64,000 nt of DNA from Sulfurospirillaceae bacterium (GCA_028684065.1 JAQUGO010000001.1:488843-552842); one strand, 5' to 3'; shown: positions 1 through 8,735, counted from the first letter of the stretch. Translations and numbers: made by a program. Notes: generated from the letters alone by a model not told the origin.

Positions 1-324
1 GAAGGTTGCAAAACGATAACTGTATTGTGTATCGGGTACTAATTTTGTATCAACATAATGCGATGTATATTTATCTTTGATTGTGGCAATTTTTTTCATT
101 TTATTACCATCAAGACGATAAATCACATACCCTTCAACATTTTCACTGTATGTTGGTGTCCACTCAAACCCAATTTCAGTAATATCTGCTAATGTTCGTA
201 CAGTTTCTATACGAGGTAATGAAGAATCAACTAAAGGCTCTTTAGGTGTTTCAAGTGTCTTTTCGCACCCAGTCATTAACAGTATCAAAGCTATTAATGA
301 TGCAATCACATGTAATTTTTTCAT
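1..324 (-). CDS. FlpA-like fibronectin type III lipoprotein (partial)
   Basis: The first about 108 residues are visible; the rest lies beyond the left edge. The N-terminus is a lipoprotein signal peptide: two lysines, a hydrophobic stretch and a lipobox ending LLMTGC, so Cys20 is probably lipidated. A fibronectin type III-like segment follows (residues about 40-108, with the motifs GFEWTP, VEGYVIYR and DTQYSYRF). In Campylobacter a lipoprotein of this type (FlpA, a fibronectin-binding adhesin) lies beside a pseudouridine synthase and rodA/mrdB, as here. The start is supported by AAGGAA about 8 bases upstream. This start lies 74 bases inside the 3' end of the upstream rluD-family gene, an unusually long overlap in a different frame. 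Whether it is an adhesin in this organism is unknown. Confidence 0.8.
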   Translation of the reverse strand, partial: MKKLHVIASLIALILLMTGCEKTLETPKEPLVDSSLPRIETVRTLADITEIGFEWTPTYSENVEGYVIYRLDGNKMKKIATIKDKYTSHYVDTKLVPDTQYSYRFATF

Positions 325-1231
325 GAAGCTGTTCCTTATCAAATTTTTTTACTAAATATGCCTTAAAATCATCCATTAATGGTGCATTAACTTGTAGCAT
401 TTGACCCGTTCTTGGATGTTTTAGGTACAAAATGTAGGCGTGTAACATAACTCTTGGTATTGTATCATTTTGGCTCTTAAAACCGTATAAACTATCTCCC
501 ACAATATGCCTAGACAGTGCACCCAAATGCACTCGTATCTGATGGGTTCTGCCTGTAAAAAGTTTTGCTGCTATCAATTCCTGCTTTTTATCATTAGAAA
601 GTGCTAATTTACAAAAAGCACTTTTGGCGGCCCGTCCCTCTTTTAAAACAGACATTTTAAGTCTATGATTGGGATTTCGTGCAATTGGTAAATCTACAAC
701 CATATCTTCTTTTAAAGGTAAATCTATAAGTGCCAAATAATAGCGCCCCATGCTCTTATCTTCTAATTGCTTTGAAAGTGCATAGTGTGCTTCGTTATTT
801 TTAGCAATTACCAGTGCGCCACTTGTTTCTCTGTCAATGCGATGTACAATGCCATGCCGCTCTTCCCCACTAATGGTCGAGAGTGAGATACCTTTATGTT
901 TGAGCCAATCAACCAGAGTCGCTTCTTTAACACTGGGGGCTGGATGAACGGTTAAAAAAGGTGGCTTATTCACAACTAAAAGATCATCATCCTCATACAA
1001 TATATCGATATCAAAATTAATTGCATACGCACTGGGTATCTCTACAGCTTGCGCAAAGTCATACGTTACACATTCTCCGACATTTAACTTTGTACTGCTT
1101 TTTATTACCACTTTTCCATTTATTGTTACGCCTATTGTTTTAATCAATTTCTCAACTTGATTTCTCGGTAAGTTCAAAGCTTCACTCATAGCAGTATCCA
1201 ACCGATTGGCTTCTTTACATGTAAATTCCAT
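251..1231 (-). CDS. RluA/RluD-family 23S rRNA pseudouridine synthase
   Basis: This 326-residue protein should isomerise specific uridines in large-subunit rRNA. An S4-like RNA-binding region occupies about residues 12-60. The catalytic region carries the family signature HRIDRETSG, with the catalytic aspartate at residue 133, and a later GRTHQIRVH motif typical of RluA-family enzymes. The length fits the RluD group. The ATG at 1231 is followed by an FTCK-coding stretch that contains one copy of the repeated TTTACATGTAAA word. The C-terminal about 24 codons overlap the start of the FlpA-like gene in another frame. The position beside flpA and divergent from rodA matches my memory of the Campylobacter jejuni locus. 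The exact target uridines cannot be read from the sequence. Confidence 0.92.
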   Translation of the reverse strand: MEFTCKEANRLDTAMSEALNLPRNQVEKLIKTIGVTINGKVVIKSSTKLNVGECVTYDFAQAVEIPSAYAINFDIDILYEDDDLLVVNKPPFLTVHPAPSVKEATLVDWLKHKGISLSTISGEERHGIVHRIDRETSGALVIAKNNEAHYALSKQLEDKSMGRYYLALIDLPLKEDMVVDLPIARNPNHRLKMSVLKEGRAAKSAFCKLALSNDKKQELIAAKLFTGRTHQIRVHLGALSRHIVGDSLYGFKSQNDTIPRVMLHAYILYLKHPRTGQMLQVNAPLMDDFKAYLVKKFDKEQLHEKITCDCIINSFDTVNDWVRKDT

Positions 1232-1288
1232 TTTGTGTTATTTTCCTTAAATTTTTTGCTATACTTTTGAAAATTTAAAAGGGATATT

Positions 1289-2395
1289 TTGTTTCAAATA
1301 GATAGACGTATCTTAACACATTTTGATTTTTTAATTCCTATTTTAGTCCTACCAATCATCACAATTTCCTATTTTCTCATTTCAGAAGCGAGTACTATGC
1401 TCGGAAATAAACAAATTGTTTACTATATTGTGGGAATAGGTGTCTTTTGCTTGTTTTTTATCACTCCTATACGCAAAATCGAATGGCTTATCCCTTTTCT
1501 ATATTGGATCACCATAGGTCTTCTCGTAAGTGTTGATTTTTTTGGTATCGCAAAATTAGGTGCTCGAAGATGGTTAGATATTCCTTTTGTTCATTTTACC
1601 ATCCAGCCTTCCGAAATATTTAAACCAGCATTCATTTTAATGCTTGCCTACCTTATCAAACAAAACCCACCTGATGAAAATGGTTATGGATGGAAAGATT
1701 TTTTTAAACTTAGCTTTTACATCGTGTTACCCTTTATACTGATTGCAAAAGAGCCTGATTTAGGGACTGCAATGGTTTTACTTTTACTAGGCTATGGTAC
1801 ATTATTTGTCATTGGTGTCAATAAAAAAATTTGGATATCTTTGGTTATTCTTATCGGTATTAGTGGCCCTTTCTTATACAATAGTTTGCATGATTACCAA
1901 AAACAACGTATTGCTGATTTTATTAGCGAAAAGCCAAGTTATCATGTTAAGCAATCCATTATTGCCATTGGTTCAGGAGGGCTTAATGGAAAAGATAAAA
2001 GTGAAGCTACTCAAACGCATTACAAATTCTTACCAATCGCTACGAGTGATTTTATCTTTGCTTATACCGTTGAACGTTTTGGTTTTTGGGGAGCTTTTGG
2101 TATCATTATTTTGTACGCGCTCTTAATCATTCATATGATGACGCTCAATTTTAAGCTCAAGCATGATTACTTTGCACAAGTCATTACTAGTGGCATTTCT
2201 CTTCTTATCTTTTTTTATATGAGTATTAATATCGCTATGACGATTGGCTTAGCACCTGTAGTAGGTGTTCCTTTGCCATTTTTTAGTTATGGCGGAAGCA
2301 GTTTTATCACCTTCTTTGCACTTTTTGGTATTTTAGAAAATCTCTTAGCCTTTCGTTTTGACCCAACTTATAAATTTATAAAATATCTAAGATAG
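1289..2395 (+). CDS. rodA: RodA/MrdB peptidoglycan polymerase (SEDS family)
   Basis: A 368-residue polytopic membrane protein of the FtsW/RodA/SpoVE (SEDS) family, which polymerises glycan strands from lipid II for cell elongation. The protein is hydrophobic throughout, with about ten membrane spans. Near the C-terminus lies the family signature (GVPLPFFSYGGSSF, about residues 328-341). The start is a TTG: there is no ATG nearby, an AAGGG ribosome-binding site sits just upstream, and the N-terminus MFQIDRRILTHFD fits RodA rather than FtsW. It is transcribed divergently from the pseudouridine synthase across a 57-base gap. In other bacteria RodA works with PBP2, which is not in this window. 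RodA is preferred to FtsW because of this N-terminus and the neighbourhood. Confidence 0.9.
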   Translation: MFQIDRRILTHFDFLIPILVLPIITISYFLISEASTMLGNKQIVYYIVGIGVFCLFFITPIRKIEWLIPFLYWITIGLLVSVDFFGIAKLGARRWLDIPFVHFTIQPSEIFKPAFILMLAYLIKQNPPDENGYGWKDFFKLSFYIVLPFILIAKEPDLGTAMVLLLLGYGTLFVIGVNKKIWISLVILIGISGPFLYNSLHDYQKQRIADFISEKPSYHVKQSIIAIGSGGLNGKDKSEATQTHYKFLPIATSDFIFAYTVERFGFWGAFGIIILYALLIIHMMTLNFKLKHDYFAQVITSGISLLIFFYMSINIAMTIGLAPVVGVPLPFFSYGGSSFITFFALFGILENLLAFRFDPTYKFIKYLR

Positions 2396-2416
2396 CCCTT
2401 TGCATAGGGTTTTTAT
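2394..2416 (+). terminator. short terminator hairpin overlapping the rodA stop codon
   Basis: AGCCCT pairs with AGGGTT (one G-U pair) around a six-base loop, and a run of T follows directly. The left arm begins inside the TAG stop of rodA. It is weak but correctly placed to separate rodA from the tRNA gene. Confidence 0.5.
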
Positions 2417-2438
2417 ATTGTTTTAACTTTAAAAAGAG

Positions 2439-2444
2439 TAAAAT
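2439..2444 (+). promoter_or_regulatory. candidate -10 element for the tRNA gene
   Basis: TAAAAT lies 16 bases before the mature 5' end of the tRNA in an A-rich stretch. This would place transcription start close to the tRNA. There is no clear -35, as is usual for sigma-70 promoters in Campylobacterota. Confidence 0.35.
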
Positions 2445-2460
2445 ACTTCTCTTAAAAAAT

Positions 2461-2537
2461 GGGTCCTTAGCTCAGTTGGTTAGAGCACCCCGCTCATAAC
2501 GGGGTGGTCGAGTGTTCAAATCACTCAGGACCCACCA
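2461..2537 (+). tRNA. tRNA with CAT anticodon, probably tRNA-Ile2 (lysidine-modified)
   Basis: A complete 77-base cloverleaf with encoded CCA. The acceptor stem is GGGTCCT/AGGACCC, the D-loop has AGTTGGT, the anticodon stem CCCCG/CGGGG encloses loop CTCATAA with anticodon CAT at 2495-2497, and the T-loop is TTCAAAT. A CAT anticodon can be initiator Met, elongator Met or Ile2. The acceptor stem is fully paired at position 1-72 (G-C), which argues against initiator. The GGNCC(T/C)TTAGCTCAG opening and the anticodon stem resemble Ile2 tRNAs of Bacillus and Mycoplasma as I remember them, rather than elongator Met. If it is Ile2, TilS converts C34 to lysidine so that the tRNA reads AUA. Confidence 0.85.
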
Positions 2538-2623
2538 CCTTAATAATAAAACATATAGAGAAGAAACTCTTTCGTAAATAGATATATACTGTTTGATGAC
2601 AATTTATACTAAAAAGGTCAACG

Positions 2624-3100
2624 ATGAAAAAACTCCTTCTACCCCTTGTCTTTCTTGTACATACTTCACTTTTTGCAGGCTTCTTAGACAATCTTATTGG
2701 AAAAGATCACACATTTTTAACTGAAAATGGATTTAAATGTACAGAATTTTCATGTATTACTAAAGATCAAAAATATTTCAATATTAAACTGCTTGATGAT
2801 ACAATAGAATATGTTGAAGTTTATAGTAATGAAAAAGATGAAGTCTATAAAATAGCTATTTATCTATATCAAAATGATAAACTAAAAAATAAAGAGCTCG
2901 ATGAAGCTTTTTACAAAGCCCTTACAAAACTCAATGAAAAATCAAAACTGGCCTATGAAATCACAAAAATTAGTGACAAATATGGTAATGAAGCCCTTAT
3001 TACTATGACAGATACTAAAAAAGCTGCTGCTTATATTAATATGCTTAAAGAAACTTATGCCGATAGTATGAAAGAATTTGGTAAAACTGCCGCTCAATAA
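2624..3100 (+). CDS. secreted hypothetical protein
   Basis: I do not recognise this 158-residue protein. Residues 1-18 form a classical Sec signal peptide (MKKLLLPLVFLVHTSLFAG), so the mature protein should be periplasmic. The mature part begins FLDNLIGKDHTF, is rich in Lys, Glu and Asp, and has two cysteines (CTEFSC, about residues 39-44) spaced to allow a disulfide. The second half looks helical. AAAAGG precedes the ATG. It stands alone between a tRNA and a terminator-like hairpin, so its surroundings say nothing about its role. It is plausibly a lineage-specific periplasmic protein. Confidence 0.75.
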   Translation: MKKLLLPLVFLVHTSLFAGFLDNLIGKDHTFLTENGFKCTEFSCITKDQKYFNIKLLDDTIEYVEVYSNEKDEVYKIAIYLYQNDKLKNKELDEAFYKALTKLNEKSKLAYEITKISDKYGNEALITMTDTKKAAAYINMLKETYADSMKEFGKTAAQ

Positions 3101-3116
3101 AATTACTATTTCTTAA

Positions 3117-3172
3117 GATGCAAAATCATTTTTAAATACAACAAAGATTTTGCATCTCATTTTTCTTTTTTC
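3117..3172 (+). terminator. rho-independent terminator-like hairpin after the secreted hypothetical
   Basis: GATGCAAAATC (3117-3127) and GATTTTGCATC (3146-3156) are perfect inverted repeats around an 18-base A/T-rich loop. A T-rich tail with several T runs follows. It lies 17 bases after the stop codon. Confidence 0.65.
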
Positions 3173-3291
3173 ACTCTAAAACATACTCTTGTGGTGAAGT
3201 AACTCTACGCCTTAAGGTCAATTTTTACTATTTATATGATAGAATTAAGATTCGTTATTTATTCACTACTTTTAAGGTACAAAGAAGGATT

Positions 3292-4632
3292 ATGCAAGTA
3301 ATTATCGCTGGAGCTGGTCGCGTTGGCTACAATATTGCCAAGCATTTAATGGTAAACAATAGTGTGACCGTCATCGATCAAAATGAATATGCTATTCAAA
3401 ATATACAGGAAAATTTAGATGTATTAGGTATTTGTGGAAATATTGAAAATCCACATACTTATCTTGGAATTAACCCCCAAGTTGATCTTTTTATTGCTGT
3501 TACTGATACCGATGAAGTTAATTTACTTTCGTCCCTTATTATTGACAATATTGCAACCGTCAAGAAAAAAATTATTCGTCTTAAAAACAACTTTTTTGCG
3601 AGTGATTTGATTAAAGCTAAACTAAATATCAGCGAAACCATTGTCCCTTCCTATGAAGCAGCTCAGCCTTTTAAGTATTTAGTAGATTTCTCACATGCTC
3701 ACAATGCTAAATCTTTTGACTATTCTAAAGCCTTATTGATTTCAATCCGACTCAAAGAGGATTTTGAACCTCGTATGATTTCTACGTTTATTGGTGAGAT
3801 TAGCGGAGAAGTTGCCGTAGCAGGTATTGAACGAAGTAAGAAATTTTATATCCCTAAAACTTCTGAGACACTCCTTCCCAAAGATTTGGTCTACTTTTTT
3901 GCTTTTCCCAATGCTATTCTTTCTTTACGCTCTATGGTATGCGAATCTAATGAACCTATGACACCTATTAAAAACTGTGTTATTTTTGGAGCCGATACTC
4001 TTGGCGTTGAAATTGCTAAAGTACTTTTAAAAAAAGGTATTGATGTTCAAATAATGGATAAAAATATAGAATTATGTCGTAAAGCTAGTTTTGAACTCAA
4101 AAATAAAGCAACTGTTTTAAAAACAAATTATGATGCAGACCATATTACTGATAAAACGCGTTTTGATACCGATATGTTTATTGCCGCTACAAAAAATGAT
4201 GAATATAATATCACAAAATGCATCGAAGCCAAACAAAGAGGCATTAAAAAAATCGTTGGTATCAATAATGATATTGCTTACTCTTCCTTAATGAGAAACC
4301 TTAATATCGAAGTTGTACGCGGTGAAAAAATCAATGCATTTTATTCTATTTTAGAAAAAATTCAATCATCTCAAATTATTATTCAAAAAAAGTTTTGCGG
4401 TGGCGAAGGTGATGCCTTATTGCGTAAAATATTTGCAAATTCAAGCCTCATTGGTACCAAACTTCATCTTCCTGATAAGGTAGACGATAAAGGCTATTTT
4501 ATTATCATCAGAGACAATCATATCTTAGAATATAAAACGGTTGAGACCTTTGAAAAAGATGATGTCATTGTTGCGTTTACGAAGGATTCTGATTTTGATG
4601 TGGTTTCTAAATGGCTCAATCAAAACGCCTAG
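3292..4632 (+). CDS. trkA: TrkA, NAD-binding regulator of Trk potassium uptake
   Basis: A 446-residue cytosolic protein with two RCK units, as in full-length TrkA. The first Rossmann fold opens with VIIAGAGRVGYNIA (glycine motif at residues 7-12). The second begins near residue 227 with CVIFGADTLGVEIAKVL. Each is followed by an RCK_C-like segment. TrkA binds NAD(H) and gates the TrkH channel at the inner membrane. trkH follows 9 bases downstream with its own ribosome-binding site, so the two form an operon. The second fold has GADTLG instead of the usual GxGxxG, so NAD binding there may be weaker. This is an inference from the motif alone. Confidence 0.93.
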   Translation: MQVIIAGAGRVGYNIAKHLMVNNSVTVIDQNEYAIQNIQENLDVLGICGNIENPHTYLGINPQVDLFIAVTDTDEVNLLSSLIIDNIATVKKKIIRLKNNFFASDLIKAKLNISETIVPSYEAAQPFKYLVDFSHAHNAKSFDYSKALLISIRLKEDFEPRMISTFIGEISGEVAVAGIERSKKFYIPKTSETLLPKDLVYFFAFPNAILSLRSMVCESNEPMTPIKNCVIFGADTLGVEIAKVLLKKGIDVQIMDKNIELCRKASFELKNKATVLKTNYDADHITDKTRFDTDMFIAATKNDEYNITKCIEAKQRGIKKIVGINNDIAYSSLMRNLNIEVVRGEKINAFYSILEKIQSSQIIIQKKFCGGEGDALLRKIFANSSLIGTKLHLPDKVDDKGYFIIIRDNHILEYKTVETFEKDDVIVAFTKDSDFDVVSKWLNQNA

Positions 4633-4641
4633 AGAGAGTTT

Positions 4642-6084
4642 ATGAGTATTAAAAGTATTTTTAAATTCGTTTCAGCTGTTGGGCTAGTTGTATTCTTTTT
4701 GTTTTTAATCCCTCCTTTTATAGGATTTTTATATAACGAAGATGTCTTTATTTATGCTGCATCTATGTTTCTTCTTTTTATTATCAACCTTTCTATTTTT
4801 TTAATCCTTAAAAATGATGAAATGATTTTGGGCATTAAAGAGAGTATTATTTCAGTTAACTTTATCTGGATACTCTTAGGAGTTGGTGGTGCAATCCCTC
4901 TAATTCTCTATACAAAACTTGATTTTGCCAGCGCTTTTTTTGAAGCAATTAGTGGCTTTACAACGACGGGAGCAAGTGTCTATACGAATGTTGAAATACT
5001 CCCCAAATCGATTCTTTTTCATCGTAGTCTTATGCATTGGATTGGTGGTATCGGCATTATTGTTTTAGGTGTTGGATTACTTCCTTTGATCAATCCAAGT
5101 GGCTCACTTAGTCTTTTTAAAGCTGAGTCAACAGGAATATCAATGGATAAAATCACACCAAAAATTAAAGACACGGCTAATCGTATTTGGGCAGTTTATA
5201 TTCTCTTTACACTAACCAATATACTTTTATTGATGCTTTTTGGAATGAATTGGTTTGATGCTATTAATCACGCTTTTGCAACGATTTCAACAGGAGGCTT
5301 TTCAACAAAAAATGACTCTATTGGAGCTTTTCATAGTGATGGTATTATTTGGACAACTGTTTTCTTTATGGCTATTTCTGGTATCAATTTTCTTGCTCAC
5401 ATTCGCTTTTTAAGCGGTGATAAATTCAGTTACAATACAGAAGAAACAAAGTGGTATATAGGCCTTATCATTTTACTCTCATTTATTTTAGCCTTTGTAC
5501 ATTTTAGTCAAAGTGAAGACTCTTTTTATTACTCACTTAAACACTCATTTTTTATCATTACCACATTAGCAACAACAACAGGATTTGCTTCTTTAGATTA
5601 TGAAAAATGGGGTCAATTTGCAATGATGATAGCCATTGTTGCAATGATGGTTAGTGCCAATACGGGTTCAACAGCAGGCGGTGTTAAATTGATTCGCTAT
5701 ATTCTCTTTTTTAAGAATATCGGACTCGAAATTAAACGCGCTGTTCAACCTGATGTCATTACGTCTATTTTTGTGGATGGTAAACAAATTAGAAGCTCTG
5801 TACTTAATTCTATTTTTGGCTTTTTTGCACTCTTCATTTTAACAGCTTTTTTAACAACTATGTATTTGTATGCTAGGGGTTTTGACTTTTTAACCTCATT
5901 TACAACGGCTATCGCAACCTTGGGTAATATTGGCCCAGGGCTTGGGCTTGTTGGCCCATCTCAAAACTATGCCTTTTTTTCATGGTATGATAAATTAATT
6001 CTCTCAGCTATTATGATTATTGGAAGACTTGAATGCTATACAGTCTTTATTTTACTCAGTAAAACGTTTTGGAAGAAGTTCTAA
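4642..6084 (+). CDS. trkH: TrkH/KtrB potassium transporter membrane subunit
   Basis: A 480-residue integral membrane protein of the SKT (TrkH/TrkG/KtrB) family. These carry four channel-like repeats that form one selectivity filter. Filter-like sequences are visible as TTTGAS (near residue 110), STGGFST (near 217), TTTGFAS and TLGNIGPG, each with a glycine at the expected place. The length matches TrkH (about 480). It pairs with trkA directly upstream. The C-terminus retains a conserved GRLECYTVFILL segment typical of the family. No TrkI/SapD-like ATPase lies nearby. Confidence 0.93.
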   Translation: MSIKSIFKFVSAVGLVVFFLFLIPPFIGFLYNEDVFIYAASMFLLFIINLSIFLILKNDEMILGIKESIISVNFIWILLGVGGAIPLILYTKLDFASAFFEAISGFTTTGASVYTNVEILPKSILFHRSLMHWIGGIGIIVLGVGLLPLINPSGSLSLFKAESTGISMDKITPKIKDTANRIWAVYILFTLTNILLLMLFGMNWFDAINHAFATISTGGFSTKNDSIGAFHSDGIIWTTVFFMAISGINFLAHIRFLSGDKFSYNTEETKWYIGLIILLSFILAFVHFSQSEDSFYYSLKHSFFIITTLATTTGFASLDYEKWGQFAMMIAIVAMMVSANTGSTAGGVKLIRYILFFKNIGLEIKRAVQPDVITSIFVDGKQIRSSVLNSIFGFFALFILTAFLTTMYLYARGFDFLTSFTTAIATLGNIGPGLGLVGPSQNYAFFSWYDKLILSAIMIIGRLECYTVFILLSKTFWKKF

Positions 6085-6162
6085 ATGTTTTCAAATCTTT
6101 ACATGTAAAAACTTTTATACGTAAAAATTTCAAATTTAAGCTATTTTAATTTTAGTTTGATG

Positions 6163-6168
6163 TATAAT
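6163..6168 (+). promoter_or_regulatory. candidate -10 element upstream of lrgAB
   Basis: A perfect TATAAT preceded by TG sits in an A/T-rich stretch 143 bases before the lrgA start. It implies a leader of about 135 bases. A pair of short inverted repeats (AAAAAC ... GTTTTT, about 6248-6269) lies in this leader, but I see no recognised riboswitch. Confidence 0.45.
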
Positions 6169-6310
6169 TCCGCTAAATTAAATTTTGGTTATTTATGAAA
6201 CGCTTTCGTATGTTATTATCACTTTTACACACGTATTTTAAAGCTACAAAAACCCCGCAGAGAGTTTTTCCTAAGCCCTAATCATGAGTACCTAATCCGA
6301 AAAGTTTGCC

Positions 6311-6739
6311 ATGCTACCTCATACCTTCAAAAAAACATTCATTCTCTTCAAACGTAAATTTCACAGAAGTCGCATCCTACAAATAGGCCTCCTATCCATC
6401 TTTTGGCTTGTGGCACAAGAGATTTCGCTCCTCTCTCACCTTCCTATTCCAGGCGGTGTTATAGGACTTCTTTTAGTGCTAATGCTTTTGTATTTTCATA
6501 TCTTGAGCATTCGCTCTTTGGCATTGGGTGCGGAATGGTTTTTAGCCGAGATGCTTCTTTTTTTTATCCCAGCAGTACCAGCAGTACTGAACCACCAAGA
6601 ATTTTTTGGATGGACGGGGCTAAAGATACTCGCCATTATTATTTTAGGTACGACTATTGTGATTATTGGTACCGCTTTTATCGTCGATTTTAGTTTTTAC
6701 AAAGTGGAAAAACACTCCAAAAACAAGAATATACAATGA
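6311..6739 (+). CDS. lrgA: LrgA/CidA-family holin-like membrane protein
   Basis: A 142-residue protein with a basic N-terminus (about 30 residues) and then four hydrophobic spans. The CidA/LrgA hallmark is LPIPGGVIGLLLVLMLLY at about residues 44-61, followed by a segment like AEMLLFFIPAVPAVLNH. Family members were described as holin-like modulators of murein hydrolase export; in Bacillus and Streptococcus LrgA/LrgB-type pairs also take part in pyruvate transport. The stop overlaps the lrgB start by 4 bases (ATGA), so the two are translationally coupled. No LytSR-type two-component genes are adjacent. The ribosome-binding site is weak. Confidence 0.88.
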   Translation: MLPHTFKKTFILFKRKFHRSRILQIGLLSIFWLVAQEISLLSHLPIPGGVIGLLLVLMLLYFHILSIRSLALGAEWFLAEMLLFFIPAVPAVLNHQEFFGWTGLKILAIIILGTTIVIIGTAFIVDFSFYKVEKHSKNKNIQ

Positions 6740-7461
6740 ATTTTGACCTATTTTTTACCTATCGACCTCTTTTAATGGCTGCAGAAGTCACACTGATATG
6801 GTCTTTTTTGACCATAGGACTCTATTGGCTCTCTAAGTTTTTTCACCGTCGTTACAAACGCTGGTGGACAGCCCCTATTGTCATTACACCCATCATCTTA
6901 ATCATCATTACGATTTTATCGCACACCAATTACAATGTCTATATTAGCGGCACACATTGGTTGCTTGCCTTACTTGGACCTGCTACGGTGGCTTTTGCTG
7001 TGCCTATTTACAGACGTAGAAGCATCATCGTGATGTACTGGCGAACGCTGGGCATTGGTGTTATTTTTGGCTCCGTTCTCTCCATTGCCTCCGCATGGCT
7101 CTTAGCCTCCTTAGTTGGCATTGATAGTACACTTCGGTTAAGCCTTTTACCGCGCTCTATCAGCACTCCGTTTGCGATGGTAATCTCAGGAGAAATTGGT
7201 GGTACGCCAGAGTTAACGGCTCTTTTTGTGGTCTTAACAGGTATTTTTGGCGCCTCTTTTGGACAGCTTGTCCTCTATTGGCTTCCCTTAAAGTCCAAAA
7301 TGTCACGTGGTGCCTCTTTTGGAATAGCAGCTCACGTTGCAGGCTCAAGCAAAGCCTATGAATTAGACAGTGAAATTGGAACCATTGCCGCTTTGGTTAT
7401 GGTACTAACAGGTATATTTAACGTGCTTCTAGCCCCTGTGTTGGAGATGATCTTAGCTTAA
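6736..7461 (+). CDS. lrgB: LrgB-family membrane protein
   Basis: A 241-residue protein with about seven membrane spans and the family core: VALP-like AVPIYRRRS, then SLLPRSISTPFAM followed by GEIGGTPELTALFVVLTGIFGA and GIAAHVAGSSKAYELD. It partners LrgA to form the membrane complex and overlaps lrgA by ATGA. The 3' end overlaps the convergent aminotransferase gene by 4 bases, so no space remains for a separate terminator. Base composition over lrgA, lrgB and the aminotransferase looks somewhat richer in G+C than the flanking trk and flgS genes, which could mark a separate origin. I have not measured this. Confidence 0.9.
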   Translation: MNFDLFFTYRPLLMAAEVTLIWSFLTIGLYWLSKFFHRRYKRWWTAPIVITPIILIIITILSHTNYNVYISGTHWLLALLGPATVAFAVPIYRRRSIIVMYWRTLGIGVIFGSVLSIASAWLLASLVGIDSTLRLSLLPRSISTPFAMVISGEIGGTPELTALFVVLTGIFGASFGQLVLYWLPLKSKMSRGASFGIAAHVAGSSKAYELDSEIGTIAALVMVLTGIFNVLLAPVLEMILA

Positions 7462-8735
7462 ATGCTGCACGTATTTTTTTGACGTAGCGCTATGACGGCT
7501 TTTTTGATTGCATGCAACAATCGGGCGATCTCTTTTTTCGTGTGGGTGTAATGCAAAGAGATGCGCAACCAACCCGGTTTTTCTTCAAAACTTTGTCCAT
7601 CACTCAAATGCAAAAGATCGTGCCCGTAAGGGCCTGCACAGCTACATCCTGCTCTAGTTTGAATACCAAAATGATCGGAGAGATACTGTGAAATGTCATA
7701 AGGATTGATCCCCTCAAAATTAAGTGAGAAGATGGGAAGTTTATCTTGAGAGTATTTACAATAAAGCTTTACCCCTTCAATGGAGCGTATGCGTGATCCA
7801 AAATAAAATTTGAGTTCTTCTTCCACTGCGTGAATTTTATCCAGACCAATTTCATTGCGAAGATTGTACGCCAAAGAGGCTCGTATAAACTGCAAAATAG
7901 CAGGTGTTCCTGCATCTTCCACCATCTCAATATCGCTTAAAAACGTATGCGATGTACGCGAAACATATCCGACCGTTCCACCTCCCGCAAAGGTTGGTAT
8001 GGGTTCGGTACACAACGCTTTTTTCATCACCAAAACACCACAGGAGCCTATGCCGCCCAAGAGTTTATGCGGCGAGAGAAACAGTGCGTCGTAGTAGTGG
8101 CAATCAATGTTGATGTAAGGCGACGCAGCTGCCGCGTCAAGGCATAAAATGCCGTTGTAGCGTTTAATAAACGCATAAATGCTTTTGTAATCACTGACAA
8201 TGCCCGTCACATTGGACGCGACGGAAAAAGAGGCAATGATTTCGCGCTCTTTATTAGCTTCAAGGTGCGTCTGTAAAAACGTCATATCGATTTTCTCATC
8301 GCTATCCAAAGGTACACGAATCACTTCGCATAACCCTTCGCGAAAACTGAGCTCATTGGAGTGATGCTCATAAGGTCCTACGAAGACAATGGGAAGGGTT
8401 TTGGGTTTACATGTAAAGCGTTTGAGCGTGCGAGAGGGAATGTAAATGCCCATCAATTCTTGAAATTTTTTAATCGCACCCGTAGCGCCAGAACCGCATG
8501 GAAAGAGGTAAAAGCTCTCATCAATTTCAAGCGCCACTTTAAGATCATTGCGTGCCTTGGCATAATATTTGCTCGTTTTAACCGCACTCGAAGCGACTTC
8601 GGAGTGGGTATTGGCGTAGGTTTTAAGAATCTCTTGCATCTGTTTTTCAATCGGTTTATACGCTTGACCTGATGCAGTATAATCAAAATAAAGAATCTTT
8701 TTATCTTTAATAATATTTTTTCGAATTACTTTCAC
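7458..8735 (-). CDS. class V aminotransferase, cysteine desulfurase-like
   Basis: A PLP-dependent fold-type I enzyme of about 425 residues. Near the N-terminus are YFDYTASGQAYKPIE and CGSGATGAI (phosphate-binding region). The PLP lysine lies in LSPHKLLGG. The C-terminal part has RAGCSCAGPYGHD, with a cysteine where SufS/IscS desulfurases carry the catalytic one. This suggests sulfur or selenium transfer, or a related desulfurase, but partner genes (sufE, iscU) are absent. I chose GTG at 8735 because the TTG at 8747 would start almost exactly at the predicted transcript 5' end, while GGGAA precedes the GTG; the TTG remains possible (429 residues). It is convergent with lrgB. Confidence 0.8.
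   Translation of the reverse strand: MKVIRKNIIKDKKILYFDYTASGQAYKPIEKQMQEILKTYANTHSEVASSAVKTSKYYAKARNDLKVALEIDESFYLFPCGSGATGAIKKFQELMGIYIPSRTLKRFTCKPKTLPIVFVGPYEHHSNELSFREGLCEVIRVPLDSDEKIDMTFLQTHLEANKEREIIASFSVASNVTGIVSDYKSIYAFIKRYNGILCLDAAAASPYINIDCHYYDALFLSPHKLLGGIGSCGVLVMKKALCTEPIPTFAGGGTVGYVSRTSHTFLSDIEMVEDAGTPAILQFIRASLAYNLRNEIGLDKIHAVEEELKFYFGSRIRSIEGVKLYCKYSQDKLPIFSLNFEGINPYDISQYLSDHFGIQTRAGCSCAGPYGHDLLHLSDGQSFEEKPGWLRISLHYTHTKKEIARLLHAIKKAVIALRQKNTCSI

Noticed and set aside
2461..2537. Initiator or elongator tRNA-Met
   Set aside because: Position 1-72 is a G-C pair, unlike typical initiators, and the acceptor and anticodon stems look closer to Ile2. The choice is not certain without a profile model.
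6195..6281. 28-codon ORF (MKRFRMLLSLLHTYFKATK...) in the lrgAB leader
   Set aside because: It follows a good TATAAT but has no ribosome-binding site, no recognised similarity and no run of regulatory codons that would mark an attenuator leader peptide.
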